A stretch of DNA of 64,000 bases from Diaporthe sp. PMI_573 (GCA_021399435.1 JAJTUP010000071.1:243379-307378); one strand, 5' to 3'; numbered from the stretch's first letter, positions 45,985 through 59,400 are shown. Made by a program: numbers and translations. Notes: a model not told the origin generated them from the sequence alone.

Positions 45985-46275
45985 AAAGCAATTAACTAGT
46001 AAATTTAAAAACTATAGTTATTTTATTAGCTTATATACTCTTGCTTAACTGGTAGACTATATTGACTAGTTTAGTATTTGCCTAGTTAGGTTTTTAACTA
46101 GTTGAGGTAGTTAACTAATTAACAGGGTTAACTGGTCGGGGTAGTTGACTGGTCAAGCCCTTAACTAGTAGACTCTTCTATATAGTCTCGACTAGTCAAG
46201 CCCCTTAACTAGTTGATATATAGACTAGTTGAGGAGATTAACTAGTCGACCTACTTGACTAGCCTAGTTGTCTAG
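45985..46275. repeat. Degenerate short-motif repeat cluster (TTAACTAGTTGA-like)
   Basis: At least eight exact ACTAGT hexamers plus variants (ACTGGTC, ACTAATTAAC) occur within about 290 bp, in contexts such as TTAACTAGTTGAGG and GACTAGTCAAGCC. The unit is partly palindromic and irregularly spaced. It sits immediately past the chromodomain end of the gypsy relic and may be its 3' untranslated repeat or an independent minisatellite. Confidence 0.6.
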
Positions 46276-47944
46276 CCGCTTTAAAGGCCTTATAGTTTTT
46301 TTCTAGGTTATTTAGTATTGTTAGGTAGCTAGTTAGTTGGTTTTATCCTAGTTGTCTTTATTTTAGTTATAGCTAAGTTCTTAGCCTAGTATTTCTTAAG
46401 GAGTTATTTACAACTAGCAAAGTTCTTAATTAGTTTCTAGGTATTCTTGCTATTATTATAATCCTTCTATTTAATAAGATATTCTATCTTTCTTTAATAT
46501 TATTATAAGTTAATAATCTTCTTAACTTTATATTCTTTGTTATATTTATTAACTATCTTGATTTATATCTTAAGTTTTATATTTTAAAGTATTGGTTTTA
46601 AGAGTAAAATATAAAAAACTAGGTATTACTTTATTTTTTAAGGTAATAAAAGTTTATAGTTAGTATCTAAAAGTTTCTTAGAAATTTTAAATAGTCTGAT
46701 TTTCTTATAATTAAGCTTATTACTAGGTTGCTTGGTTTTAATATTTTATCAAAAAAGGTAGACCTTATCTCTTTTCTTAAGGATTAGTTTCTTAATTTTT
46801 TTCTAATTTATATATTTAGTTATTTGTTTTTATATAAAAGAAAGTTTTTTTTAAATATTCTTTTAGATTTATTTAATTTTTATTACTTTTTATTTTACTA
46901 ATTCTACTAGTATATTATCTAGTAATAATTTATAGTAAGCCTTAAGTTTATATCTATAAACTATAAAGAAAAATAACTATCTAGTTATACTAGTTATTAT
47001 ATTATTATAGGTAAACTATATTAATAATAGTAATTTAACCTAATTATTTTATAACTAGTTAATATAGTATTAAAGATATTGTTTTATAATCTAGTTAATC
47101 TATTCTATTTATCTATCTATTTATAGATATACTATAGTTAAGAATTTATATTTTACTCTAAATTATTTTATTAATAACTTTTAGAAGTTTAATATAAATA
47201 GTTTGTTTTTATTTAATATAATTTTATATAATATTCTATAATTGCTTATAATAATTTATAAAAATATATATATAAGTTTTTCTACTATACTAGCTTTTTT
47301 ATATAGTATAAAGTATATATATTTACTTAGTCTATAAACTATTATTAAGATATTATTAAATAATACTTTAGTTAAAAATTTTTATAAAAAAAGTAGCTTA
47401 ATAATAAAGTCTAGGCTAATAGATAACTATATAGTTATAGATATTAGTAGGGGCTTTAAAAGTCTATATAGTTTATATCTAGCTGTTTTATTTTTATTAT
47501 AAGAGTTATATTACTTAATAATTTCTTTTATTTTTTGTCTAAGATTTAGGATCTAGTAAATCTATTAGATTCTCTTAATTATTGCTAATATACCTTAATG
47601 TCTATATACTAGGGCTTTATATATTTTCTTAATTAAGTTATTTTATTTTTTAAAATTAATAAATATTTCTTTAAGTATAGTATTGATTTTAAATATAGTA
47701 TTAAGTTTTTAGTTAAATATAAAGCTCTTATCTTCTTAAGTTTTACAGATTGTCTATTTAGTAGAAGATTCTTTATTTTAGTAGTTAGGTTGCCTACTAA
47801 GAGTATTTACTTAAGTATTTTTAATTTTATCTATATATATAACTTTAATGTTAAATTATAAGAGGAATTCTATATATTTAACCTATCTTTTATTAAGTTA
47901 CTTAGTTATTATAAAGGTTATTAGATTCTTATAATCTATATAAA

Positions 47945-48154
47945 TGTTAAATGGCCTTTGCTATATAGTGTAATGTATGTATATATGTGTCTGTGTAATT
48001 AGTTTTAAATTCGTTGATGTCTGTCTAAACTATAAAATAAGTGGGGAAGCTTGTATGTAGACCTCTTAGGTCTATATATACTTTCTTGCTAGATTAGTTA
48101 TCCTCCCTAGCCAATATATGGCTATATGCGATTAGCCTTAATACTATTCTAATA
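47945..48154 (-). repeat. 3' LTR of copia A
   Basis: 210 bp; aligns end to end with the split right LTR, differing mainly by C/T and G/A transitions. Begins TGTTAAATGG; TSD ATAAA precedes it. Confidence 0.88.
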
Positions 48155-50088
48155 CTAGGGGTCTTTTGTTTTCTAATTATATACTCCCTTTAGGCCGGTT
48201 AAGCAAGTTAAATTATTTGTACGCCCTTTCTTATAATAAATAAAATTACCCTGGCTAGGTAGGTTGTGCTGCCCTGGTTTTTTTCGATTGTGTGTAGTAA
48301 GCAAACCTTTAGCTAATGGTCTATATTAAGTACTTATTGTACTAACTTTCTTAACCTTCTTTTCAGTACCCTTTCTGACTTGCTTTCTAACTACTTTTTC
48401 TTACGACTTTTATTATACTAGCCAGAAGGCTAGAAGGGACCGTTGCCTATAACTTATTTATACGAGTAACCCTTTTTTCCAGTTAGTTAAGGTAGTCTAT
48501 ATATAGCGCCCTTCTGGTACTAGTATAAAAACCTTATGCTTTTTGCTTTTATTTTAATCTTTCCTTCTTTTCTTCTCTATTATATAATACTCTTTCTCTC
48601 TTATATATATATATATCTTATATGTTATATAATTAAAAATATCTTTGAAACTTACCCCTCTATTGTTACTAAACCTTTTGCATAATGTCTAATTGTGGTT
48701 TTTTATACGGCCCTTATAGGTTGCCTCTCTCTCTGTATGCTTTACCTGTACCTATATCTACTGTTATAGCACCTGTCCCTACTCTACAGGCAGGCCCTGT
48801 CTAGTCTCTTCTTACGCCTTTCTTTAGTACTTTAATATATATTCCTAGTCTGACTATAAGCTATTAAATTATAACCCTCCCGATTGGTTACTTTCTAAAT
48901 TATATTTTCCTAGCCTCCTTTGTTATTAATGTCTGTATAATTCTTTTTCTACTATTATTTCTGCTCTAATATTTTTAAAGAATACTAAGCGTGTAATTAT
49001 TATACTCTCCTTATATAATATTTAAATACTGTATAATATTAATATACAGCTAGTTGACATTATTGTCTATATTATTTGTTATCTAAGCTACTACTACGCG
49101 ATTTTAATTTAATTATATAATTAAGATGGCAATTAATATACTAAATACTTATATAGTTTACCTAATATATATTAGTTTAAGGGGTATTTTTAGCTACCTA
49201 AATTTTAGGGGGGTGCTTATATAGGTTATATCTAGTAGTTATAGAGTTGCTAGTTGCCCTTATTATAAAAACTACTAGCCGCGCAGAGCCTGTACTTATA
49301 GAGGAGGTTGTAGAAATTATAGTAGCTGTAGTAGCAGAAATGGTTTAAATAATGGTAGCCCGGAACCCTCTTATAGCCTAGTAACCTTAGAGGGCATTAA
49401 GTAGGAGATTAAATAAAAGAATAAGGGTTTCCTAATTAATTTATATATTTTTAGATATATAGTTAAGTAGATATATTCTAGGTCTTAGGTTTATATAATA
49501 ATTTTCCTATATATTATAACTAAAATTTAATTCTTCTCTTACTACTTTTTCTTTATATAAATGCTTCTTGGTAATTGTAAAAAGTTTCTTATTGTATAGT
49601 TGCTAAATCCTATAGCTAGCCTTGTATAATTTTCTTAGGTTCTAGGTATAGTCTTTAAGGTCTATTGTATAGCCTGAGGTATCTTAATTCTATCCTAAGG
49701 GGTTCTAATTATGTCCTAAGGTATTCTGGTTATATTCTTATATGTTTTAAAGTATCTTGGCTATATCCTTTGTATATTCTAAAGTGTCCTGGCTATATCT
49801 TTTATATATTCTAGGTCTGTTCTAAGCCTGTCCTAATTATATCCTTTATATGTCTTTATACTGTCCTACAGCTATTCTAGGCCTATCTATTATATATTTT
49901 AGGCCTGTCTTTCTTTAATTCTTAAATTTTTATACAGCTATCTTGCAGCTTTTTCTTCTTATTTTTATACTTTTTAGTTAATTTCTTCTTATCCTTTTAC
50001 CCTTTAGTTAAGTACCTTTTCCCTTATTCCTTCTAGTTAAAATATTCTATATATGCCTCTACCCTAATCTTTAATGTATTTATTAAGA
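48155..50088. other. Unexplained 1.9-kb segment between pol end and 3' LTR of copia A
   Basis: In copia B the RNase H end lies about 90 bp from the LTR; here about 1.9 kb intervenes. On the plus strand (antisense to pol) it shows TATA-like AT runs, a pyrimidine-rich stretch, an ATG at 48684 (MSNCGFLYGPYRLPLSLYAL...) and, further on, a frame reading RVASCPYYKN, EPSYSLVTLEGIK and KNKGFLIN, all interrupted by stops. No family recognised. It may be a decayed antisense accessory ORF or another insertion without visible ends. Confidence 0.5.
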
Positions 50089-51168
50089 TTAGCTTTTCTA
50101 ATACTCTATTTAGTGCCTTTTTTATATAAGTATTAGCTGGGTTGTCCTTTCTACTAATTTACTATACTTTAGAATTCTTTCTTTTTATATGCTTCTTTTA
50201 GTAATATAATGTCAATTATTAGTCTCTTCTTATCTATTATATCTAGCCTAACTAAATAGTTATATAATAATCTTAAATCTATAGATAATAACTAAAATTC
50301 TTGGCATTTCTAGATAGATTATAATCTAGTTAAATATTATACTAAATATTATGCTACTATTAAATCCAGTCATTATCCTATATAGCTTACTTGCTAGTAT
50401 ACTTTAAGTCACTCTTTTATATTTAATTAAGCTCTAATAGATAATGTTTCTATAAATTTTAAAGTCCTCTCTTATATAGCTAGTTTCTATTGCCAGTATA
50501 ATAATAAATCCTAACTAGAAGGTAAGGTCTATATTATTTACAAAGAATCTATCTATAAAAATATAAAGCTTTGTATACTCTAGGTTAAGTAGAATAAATA
50601 TAATCTCTTTCTTAGGGTTCTCTATTTACTACTTAATTTATATATTAAGTATATCTATATCTTTCTCCTCTAGGTCTTTAATCTAAGCTACTGACAATAG
50701 ATTATATATAGCTTTTAGTTGGTAGATTGATACAATATAGATACTTTTTACATACTAGGCAATATATTGTTAAGATATATCTTTAGCCTCTAGGTTAATT
50801 AGTACTAGGTTTGTCACTTGGCCCTTTTATATAAAGATAATATTGTCTCTATTAAACTTAATCTTTCCTCTATTAAACTTAATTAGCTATTTTAGTCTTA
50901 GGATTTACTTATCCTTTACACGAAACTTTTTATTATATAGCTCCTTTTCTTTTTTTCTAGAAAATTAAATAGTTACAAAGCCAAAAATATTATCTATCTA
51001 TATTCCAGTAATTCTAAAGTTATACAGTTTATTTATAGTAAATAATAAACATAAATTATATATAGAGACCTTTATTTCCAAAACTTTAGTATAGTATAAA
51101 TAATATATTTTATATTAGTATAGACTTAACTTTGCTAGTCTATATAATAGCTTTTAAATTAGGAGTAT

Positions 51169-51263
51169 TATTGAGAAAATAGCCGCTATACTAGCTGCAA
51201 AAGCAACGCGCTGCACTTACAAGCTAGTAAGAACAACTTATATTTTCAGGACACTGTTTAACA
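51169..51263 (-). repeat. TRIM LTR copy 1
   Basis: 95 bp, identical to the copy at 51518-51612. Confidence 0.88.
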
Positions 51264-51450
51264 CCCCTTCTCAGACGATATTCTAGGTACCAAGTAGAAT
51301 AGAGATTGCTTCCAGCTGTTTAGCAACTCCAAAGTGGCCTGCTTAATAAGTCTTATTGCCTAAATTAAGGCTTACAGCTCTTACTACCTAGTGATTCAGC
51401 TAGGGCCCAGCTGAAAAGCCGGGACAGCCTGAAAAAACAGACTAACTTTG

Positions 51451-51517
51451 ACGTCAGGGTGAATCGAACTTGCGACCCTCCGTTGCGAAGGTTCTGACAA
51501 GCCAGTTGTAGCTACCA
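51451..51517 (-). other. tRNA-like segment in the TRIM interior
   Basis: On the minus strand TAGCTACAACTGG fits an A-box pattern and GTTCGATTC (51460-51469 region) fits a B-box/T-loop, with spacing near that of a tRNA gene. The 5' acceptor half is missing and the T-stem is mismatched, so it is not a functional tRNA. It overlaps the candidate primer-binding site. Confidence 0.45.
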
Positions 51518-51612
51518 TATTGAGAAAATAGCCGCTATACTAGCTGCAAAAGCAACGCGCTGCACTTACAAGCTAGTAAGAACAACTTATATTTTCAGGA
51601 CACTGTTTAACA
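51518..51612 (-). repeat. TRIM LTR copy 2
   Basis: 95 bp, identical to copy 1; followed by the AGTAT duplication. Confidence 0.88.
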
Positions 51613-54600
51613 AGTATAGTTTCTAGTAGGTACTAATTATATAGCTTAATTGGCAACTCTGCTAGAATAGTATAAATAAGGGGGTTGCGTAATTGGGTAT
51701 AGGCTTGTATAATGTCCCTTAATTCTCCTTGACAGTAAAAGTATAGTACAAGAATTAGTTCTAGTGTAAAGATAAGTCTCTAGCTTATCTTTTAGATAGT
51801 AAGAGCTTAGATTAGGATTACCTCCTTCTCTGAGTCTCTATACCTTTATATAACAAGCCTAGATTTCTCTATAGGCTTTATTAACCTGTTCTTTACCTCT
51901 CATACCATCTTTGTCTTAAAGATCCAAAGTCTATTATATTAGTTTGCATTATACTATATAAATTTAAAGACATCTTTACTAGCTAGTGCGTCTATCTCTA
52001 GTGTGTCTGATTCTTTAAACAGTCTTCTGGGGGCTATAATAATGTTATTCTGGTAAAGTTTAACAGTAAGGTTATACAAGTCTTTCTCCTTTTAGGTCAA
52101 AAAGGCACCTAGTATATATTATATATAGCTAATATAGGTTGGCTATATAGCTGCTTTACGAGGGCGTTCTCTCCTTCTAGGCTGAATACTTTATATAATA
52201 GCTTTTCTTGGCCGGCCTCTTTGCCTAGAAGGAGGTTATTCTTGTACAATAGGTTTCGGTATATCTAATTTGTCTTAAGGTATGGCTTCTATTGTATAGT
52301 AATATAGCTTAATATATGTTGCCTGTATTTAAATTGGTCTATTTGTTGTATCTATTATAATTATATATTCTTTAATATTATTGACTTTATATAGTCCTTT
52401 CTACCCCTTATTTTCTTTCTAGATTAGAATATTACTCTAAATTAGTAGAGATAGGGTAGATTAGAGGTCTAAGCCATTTTTAGTATTAATTATACGGTTA
52501 ACTTCTATCTCGGCTTAAATTATATATAATATTTTTATTGCTTTCTAAACTGCTAATACTCATTATATAATATCTAGTAAGGGTAGCGAGTTTTGTAATA
52601 TCTATAGATATGCTTTAAAAACTAGGAGTATTAATATAATATTATTTGGTCCTACAGTATTGTTTAGTGCTTTTACAACTATCTATAGGAGTATTTTATT
52701 GTCTATATAGTAGCCAATCTCAGTCTTTAGAATCTCAAAAGCTCTTCTTAGGGGGCTATATAAGTGTTTAACCTTGCCCAAAGCCTAGTATGCCTCTATA
52801 GGCATCTCTTTATATATAATTCCTATAATCTTTGTGTTATTCCGGAATTTCTCTAAAGTAAAGTTGGTTTCTAGATTATATATAATATAGTCTGGCGGAC
52901 CAATATACGTGTAGATCTAGTACTTATATAGTATATTCTAAATATCTTGTATAGAAAAAGAGTTAAGAAATGTAGCTACTTAAAAGCTTATATCTAAGTT
53001 AATTATATAAAGTATATTCCTTTTACCTAAATATATAACGTTAATAACTACTTTATAGTTAAAGTAGCTTTTGTCTTTAATTAAGAACTTAAATCTCTTT
53101 GGTAATAGATTATATAGTTGGCAGAAGTAGCAGAACTTTTAAATCTTCTCTAAAATTGCCTCTTTAACATTATTATATCCTATATTCTTTAACAGCTTGT
53201 ATAGTCTATCTATACAAGGGTGCCCAAATTATCTATAGAGTCTTTTAAGCTATAGCTCTATAAGAAATACTCTAGCCTCTATATAGCTTATATTAAAGAA
53301 TGTATATCCTTATTTTCTAACTACTAGAATAGTTATATTTCCTTATATAATAATGTCTAATAGGTTATTAAAGTATACCTTTAGCCTATCTATATTATAT
53401 AGAGAAAAAAGAAAGGGGGTTAATATATTTAAGATATAGTATATAATGCTTTCTAGCTGGTTTACAACATTAATTATACTAACCGCTAAAATAGCATTAT
53501 TATTCCTAAATTTAACTTTAGCTATATCTACACCCTATCTAATCTTTATATCTGGGTTCTTATAGATATAGGCTAATACTTAAAGCATTTCTACTATAAA
53601 AAGCTTTGCTGTGCCTATATTCTATAGTTCTTTTTAATACTTTATACTATATAGATTGTAAAGTATAAATTGGCTTGCCTTAGTTACTTTTAGGATAGTA
53701 TAAATATCTTCCCTAATTGTATAGTAGTTAAATATAAAATCTACTAGGTTTTATTAGGAAATAGCCTTATTGTCTATATCCTATAGATTAAATAGTAAGT
53801 CTTCTACTTTATATAGTAGATCCTCCCCTTTATATTTAAGTAAGTAGGTAGCAAACTTCTCTTCTTCTAGGATAGATTCTTGCTTAAAGTCTTTATACGC
53901 CTAGAGGTATTATTTTTATATATCTATCCTTTCCTTATCTATATAGTTTATAGACCAGTACCCTTCCTTCTTATATATAAAGCATTTTATTGCCTTGGCT
54001 GTTATATAATATAGTCTAAAGGGTTATTATATAAATTAACTTTAGGTTAGTCTTAGCCTAAAAGGAATTTGCGTTAAGGATTAGTAGTTATTTAGCCGAA
54101 AAGAGGTTTATAGTATAGATTAGTAGTTATATAAAGTCTTCTAACAATTTTTAAAGTTTAAGCTATATTGTCTATCTACAAAATTAATTCCGGCCTCTTT
54201 ATATAATATAAATTGTTAAATAAAGTTTCTTTCTATAGCTATTTATAAAGCTGCGTAAAGATCTACAAATAAAGCCTTGTATATAGGTTTCTAGTTTATT
54301 ATAGCTGGTTTTAACTCTAGTATTATATAGTATACTTTAACTACTGTTGTATAAAGTGTTATTTCACCCTAATATCCCTCTCCTAAAGCTCTTTATATAA
54401 GCTGTAGTTTGTCTAAGAGAGTTTCTAAAACTTCTGGTAAAATCTTATCTAGGTTTTCTTTCCTTACTTATATAAATAATAAGGTTATCTAGTCTGCCTA
54501 GTACTGGCTATAGTTTATTATTATATTAAAATATATATCTATAAGGTTATATACTTTGTCTTACGTTTTGTCTAGTTCAATATAGTATATATAGAAGTCT

Positions 54601-55829
54601 TTTGTACGACTAGAGAAAATATCTAGAAAGACTATATAGTATTAATTTTTAGTAATTTATAGTTATCTATAATAACTAATAAAGATCTATATTTTATTAT
54701 ATAATAGGTTGTAGAGCTTACTAGTATAGTTTCTATCTTTTCTCTATTCTTTTTAAAAGGTAGAGATTTGCTAAGGTTCTATTAACCTATTATAGATAAT
54801 TTAAGTTAGAGGTAAGTTATATAGTATATTATCTATATAGACTAAATTTACTATAAGTACTATACTATACTATTATAGAAAGTTGCCTACCTCTTGTATA
54901 TATCTAGTATCTAGAGGTACTTGTTGTATAGGTTGTGTCTTAATTGTAAATATTTGTTAGTTTCTCGTTATTTTATATAATTAAACTCTTGGAGATAATG
55001 GTTTAATTGTCTATTATATATAGGCTAGCTCTAGTGTTTACAATAGGTAGTTTTTTGCTACCTTCTCGGCTTTAATAAGTTATAGAATCCAACTAGTATA
55101 GAGACTCCTTAATATTAGGATTTCTCTTGCCTTAATAATATTTAAGAGTACTTTCTAAATATATAGTCTACTTTATTAAATTAGTAGATAGTCTACCCTT
55201 TAAAGTTATTAATTAGAAACCCTAGTATATTGGCTTTACTTAAATCTAGATAAATAATATCTATTATAACCTATATAAAGTATATATTAATCTAGGTATT
55301 ATTTAGTAGGGTATCTAAATTAATATCTAAGTTCTAGTATCTTAGATTTGTTATACTTTGCCATATATTTATCTATATTATACTTTTTGTGCTTATCTTT
55401 TTATATGTTATTTAATTTCGGCTACTTAAGCCTCCTGCTATAGCTAAAGCTAATAATTCTAATATATTAGAGGATAATATCTTATACAGTAATTTCGGGT
55501 TATTTATAAGGTATCCTCTTTATTGTATATTAGTATATACTGTTTCTTTCTAGTTATATAAGGTTTTAGCTGTAAATATATTCTATCTGGCATTTAATAT
55601 AGCAGTTTTAATTTGTATAATTTTAAGAAGATTTTATCTTTTAGGGGTATTTTCTTTCTTTCTAACTGGCAGGGAGGTTAAGATAGCCTCTAGGCTCTTA
55701 GTATAAGTGTGTAATTCTAGTTACTTCTACATCCTGTCTAGCATTTTATAGCTATAACTATAAAGTTATACTGGTACTTGTCTCTTTACTCTTGCTAATC
55801 TATAATTACACTAAGCAATTACTAATTAA

Positions 55830-56026
55830 TATTAAATAGCCTTTGTTATATGGCGTAATGTATGTATATATATGTCTGTATAATTGGTTCTAAATTTGTT
55901 AATATCTGTCTAAATTATAAAACAAGCGGGAAAGCTTATATATAGACCTCTTAGGTCTATATATACTTCCTTGCTAGATTAGTTATCCTCCCTAGCTAAT
56001 ATATAGCTATGTATAATTAGCCTTAG
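55830..56026 (-). repeat. 5' LTR of copia A, first part (interrupted by copia B)
   Basis: 197 bp ending in CTTAG, the target duplication of B; the remaining 13 bp of the LTR (TGCTATTTTAATA) lie at 63418-63430. 197 + 13 = 210, equal to the other LTR. Confidence 0.88.
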
Positions 56027-56356
56027 TGTTGGTTAGGCACGTAATCGAGTATACTTGAAAGGGTTACCGAAGTGGCTAACAAATAGCTTTAATTCGATGG
56101 GTCTATTGTGTATATTGCTTCTGGCTGACCCCTTTGTGGGCAGCAAAGCGCCCAAGTAGGGTGCAGCCAGAAGGCTGACTAATCTAAGGTATGCACGGGC
56201 CAGTAGTTGGTCCAAGCATCCTTACTATCAAGTGGCTGCCTGGGATGACTAAGCAGCCATCCGCAGCCAGCCAGCCAGAAGTGGCCAGCTACAGCGGTCT
56301 GCTTTAAACCAATACCTTTGGCTATTGCTATCGCTATTACTATCACCTATTCTATA
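56027..56356 (-). repeat. 3' LTR of copia B
   Basis: 330 bp, same length as the right copy; begins TGTTGGTTAGG. Confidence 0.9.
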
Positions 56357-56447
56357 TTAGCAGTTTTCTACTTTTGGCCAATTCCTCTAAAAACGCGGTT
56401 TCCTCCGTATCATACATATCCGATCACGTAATCTATCCCGTACTTTA

Positions 56448-59400
56448 TTATATACTTTGGTCTATATATTCCTCTACCCGAATAATTGCCTTGTTGGTAT
56501 TAACAAAGTGTTCTAAAGCCTTGTTTGGTGATGCCTTTATTATGGCATCTGCGAGATTATTGTCGCTATTTATCCATCGTATCTCATCGATTTCCCGTCG
56601 CTTGTATGCCTGGCAAAGAGACATAATATCGATTATAAGTCTCTTCTCCTTAGTGGTTCCCAGTTTTACCAAATACTTGTAGAGCGAGTAGAAATCTATA
56701 CAGATTACTAGAGGTATTCGATTAATACCTAATTAGTCGGTAATTAGCTTTAAAGTTAACAAAAGAACGATTTCCATGTTAAAGCCATTGGTCATTCTGT
56801 AGATCTTAGAAGCAAGAACGCTTCGAGTAACTCTTTTACACTTTGTAGAAAACCAGTATATAATGTTTCTTCGAAGCTTATACTGTAACATTATGCCATT
56901 TGCTTCCTTACTAACGAGGACTATTATAAAGCCAATCTAAGAGCTAAGGTCTCGGTTATTAGTAAAAACACTATCGATAAAGACTATTAGTTTGGCGGTC
57001 TTTAAGTTAACTATAATGTATTACAATCCTCTCGACGGATTCTTTATTTACTACTCTAAGCATTTATTTAGCTTGGTGCAATTGTCTTTATCAGGTATTT
57101 GGGCTTAGGCAGCGACTAATAGATCAAATAAAGCCTCGGGTTAACAAATCGAGGCGAGGTAAGTACTATAAGCGCATTACTCGAGATACTTCTAAGCAAA
57201 GTTATATAACTTTGGATTAATTATTGTAATCTTTTTGCCTTAACCCTTCTATTAAAGGCAAATAGTACCTTCTGGGGTTATTGTTAACTTGTTGCCGTTA
57301 AAGTCGAGCGCCTTTTCTGGCAATAGCTTCTCCTTCGGCTTGTATTATAGCTCCGCCTTAACAATCTTCTTGTCCTTAAAAGCTAAGAACTTTAATGTAT
57401 CCAGCAGTAGAGTATTATCTATCTATATACCCATAATGGCAAATTCGTTCTTTCTACCAGTAGATACCAGTAGGCATAAATTAAATATCGAGGTTTATAT
57501 CCGTAGTTATTTACGGTAATGGTGATAATAGGTAGTCTACTAATAAACTCTAGCCTCGGCAATTCCGTAGAGAGGCTTCACTACTCTTATAATCATGCCG
57601 GCTAGATACTAGACTTATATTTTAAAAGGAAGCTGGGCCAAAATCTCACGAAATAGCTTTAATTTCAATTATAGATACGCCTATATCACATCACATAGTT
57701 TAATGCTGGCGCTGATAGACTCGATTAGGCCGGGTACTATAGTAACAAGAAGTTATTAACTAGCCTATTAAATTATAGACAACTGTATAAAAATGTTTCT
57801 CTTGTCCTTATTGCTATATCCCTAAATAATCAAGCAAGATTTCTTATAAGGGACTTCAGTCTTTCCCTTTATTTCCCGTACTATTTGAGAGTTAAATAGC
57901 CGAAGGGCGCCATAAACCTCCGGGTCGAATTGTTTAAATCAAAAGACGCCTTAAGCAACAAGATTATCAATCTCCTTGGCATCTAATGCTTTAAAAGGTT
58001 TACCGGCAGCCGTAATTACGCCATCCTAATAAAGCTTTAATAATAGAGTATAGTTGTCCTTCTCCTTCTAAGTAAAGAAGGTTATAAATAGCTTTAGCTT
58101 GTTCTTAGATCCGGAAGATCGGCCTCTCCTTTATAGCAGGGCCGGGGCACCGGCATGATCTAAAGCGGGTAACAGACCTGCTTTAGGCCGGCCGGTCTTT
58201 AGAATAGATAATAAATCTATTCTAGGCCCGCCGCCATCTAAAGCAAATAATAGACCAGTATCTAGTCTGTCGCCCGACAAGAACTTAAGTAAGAGGTTTT
58301 TATCGTCTCAAAAGTATTTCCGGACAATGGTTAACCTAAATTTCATAGATCCGTTTGGCAGATCAAGGGTTATATTATATCTATTAACTGCCATTAGCTT
58401 GTACGGACCCTACTAGCCGTCCTTTTCTCGCCATACAAGTATTTCCGACTATAGTAGTATATTTAGCATGCCGGTAGTATCTAGGCCGTTCTGAGTGCTA
58501 AGAGCTTCGGCAATCTGCTTCTCGGCATAATACTTTCGGAAATCTCGTATTGTTTTAGCAACTATCTCGGCACGCTTAAGTATCAACGGTGTAGGCAGCA
58601 AATCTATATTTACTCGTAGAAAAGCACTGAAGACAAGCAAAATAGGTACCAGCCCGTCTAGGCCAGCAGTATTATTTACGGCTTTTATTACTATTTAAAG
58701 AATAGCATCTTCTAAAAAGATTCCTCTTAATTCTGTATAGAGGATCTCAAACACTCATCAAAGTAGTCTGTAATAGCGTTTAATCTTACCCACAGACCAG
58801 TAGGCTTCCGTTGGAACCTGTTTACATGTAATCCCTATAATCTTTGCCTTGTTCCAAAATTCGGCTAAAGCAAAGTTAGTACCGGCATTATAAGTAAGAC
58901 AGTTAGGAGGACCCAGGTACATATCTATCTAAACCATTCAAAGGGCTTTCTAGGTATCTTTTACAGATATTAATACTAGAAACTTTCCGGCTTAAAAAAA
59001 CGTTCCAAAGTCTACAACATATAGCACCAGCTTGCCGTTAAGATATATAATATCAACGATAATCTCGTAGTTAAAATCATAGTCATCCCTCAGGTTAAAC
59101 TTAAACCTTCTCGGGGCAGCATCCTTCAGCTAGCAATAGTAACAAAATTTGCTAATAACCTTAAATATAACAAGGTCAGGATCATAACCGGCATCCTTAA
59201 ATAGACAATAAAGACAGTTAGCCGCTAGGTAACTAAATTATTAATAAAGTCGTCAAAGTTTGTTCTCTATAAAAAACATGCCTGCCTCATAGCTTCTTAG
59301 AAAGAACTATAGATAACCCTACTTCTAGGTCACTAAAATAATTATATCCAGGCCCAAATTCCATAACAATACTAATTTGTCGGTAGTATTATAGAAATAG

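Larger units (their letters stand above)
51169..51612 (-). mobile_element. TRIM-like miniature LTR retrotransposon inserted in copia A
   Basis: Two identical 95-bp direct repeats, 51169-51263 and 51518-51612, flank a 254-bp interior. The 5-bp target duplication AGTAT is at 51164-51168 and 51613-51617. On the minus strand each repeat starts TGTTAAACAG and ends CTCAATA, and the interior begins at once with TGGTAGCTACAACTGG, which looks like a primer-binding site (TGG adjoining the LTR). No coding capacity. Unlike its host element it shows no RIP damage and moderate G+C, so it inserted after, or is too short for, RIP. Confidence 0.85.
50089..55829 (-). pseudogene. Degenerate gag-pol of copia A
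   Basis: Only the RNase H (50089-50247) is confidently readable; the remainder toward the right LTR should hold RT, integrase and gag by element order, but multiple frameshifts and stops prevent a reading. It is interrupted by the TRIM-like element at 51169-51612. Confidence 0.65.
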
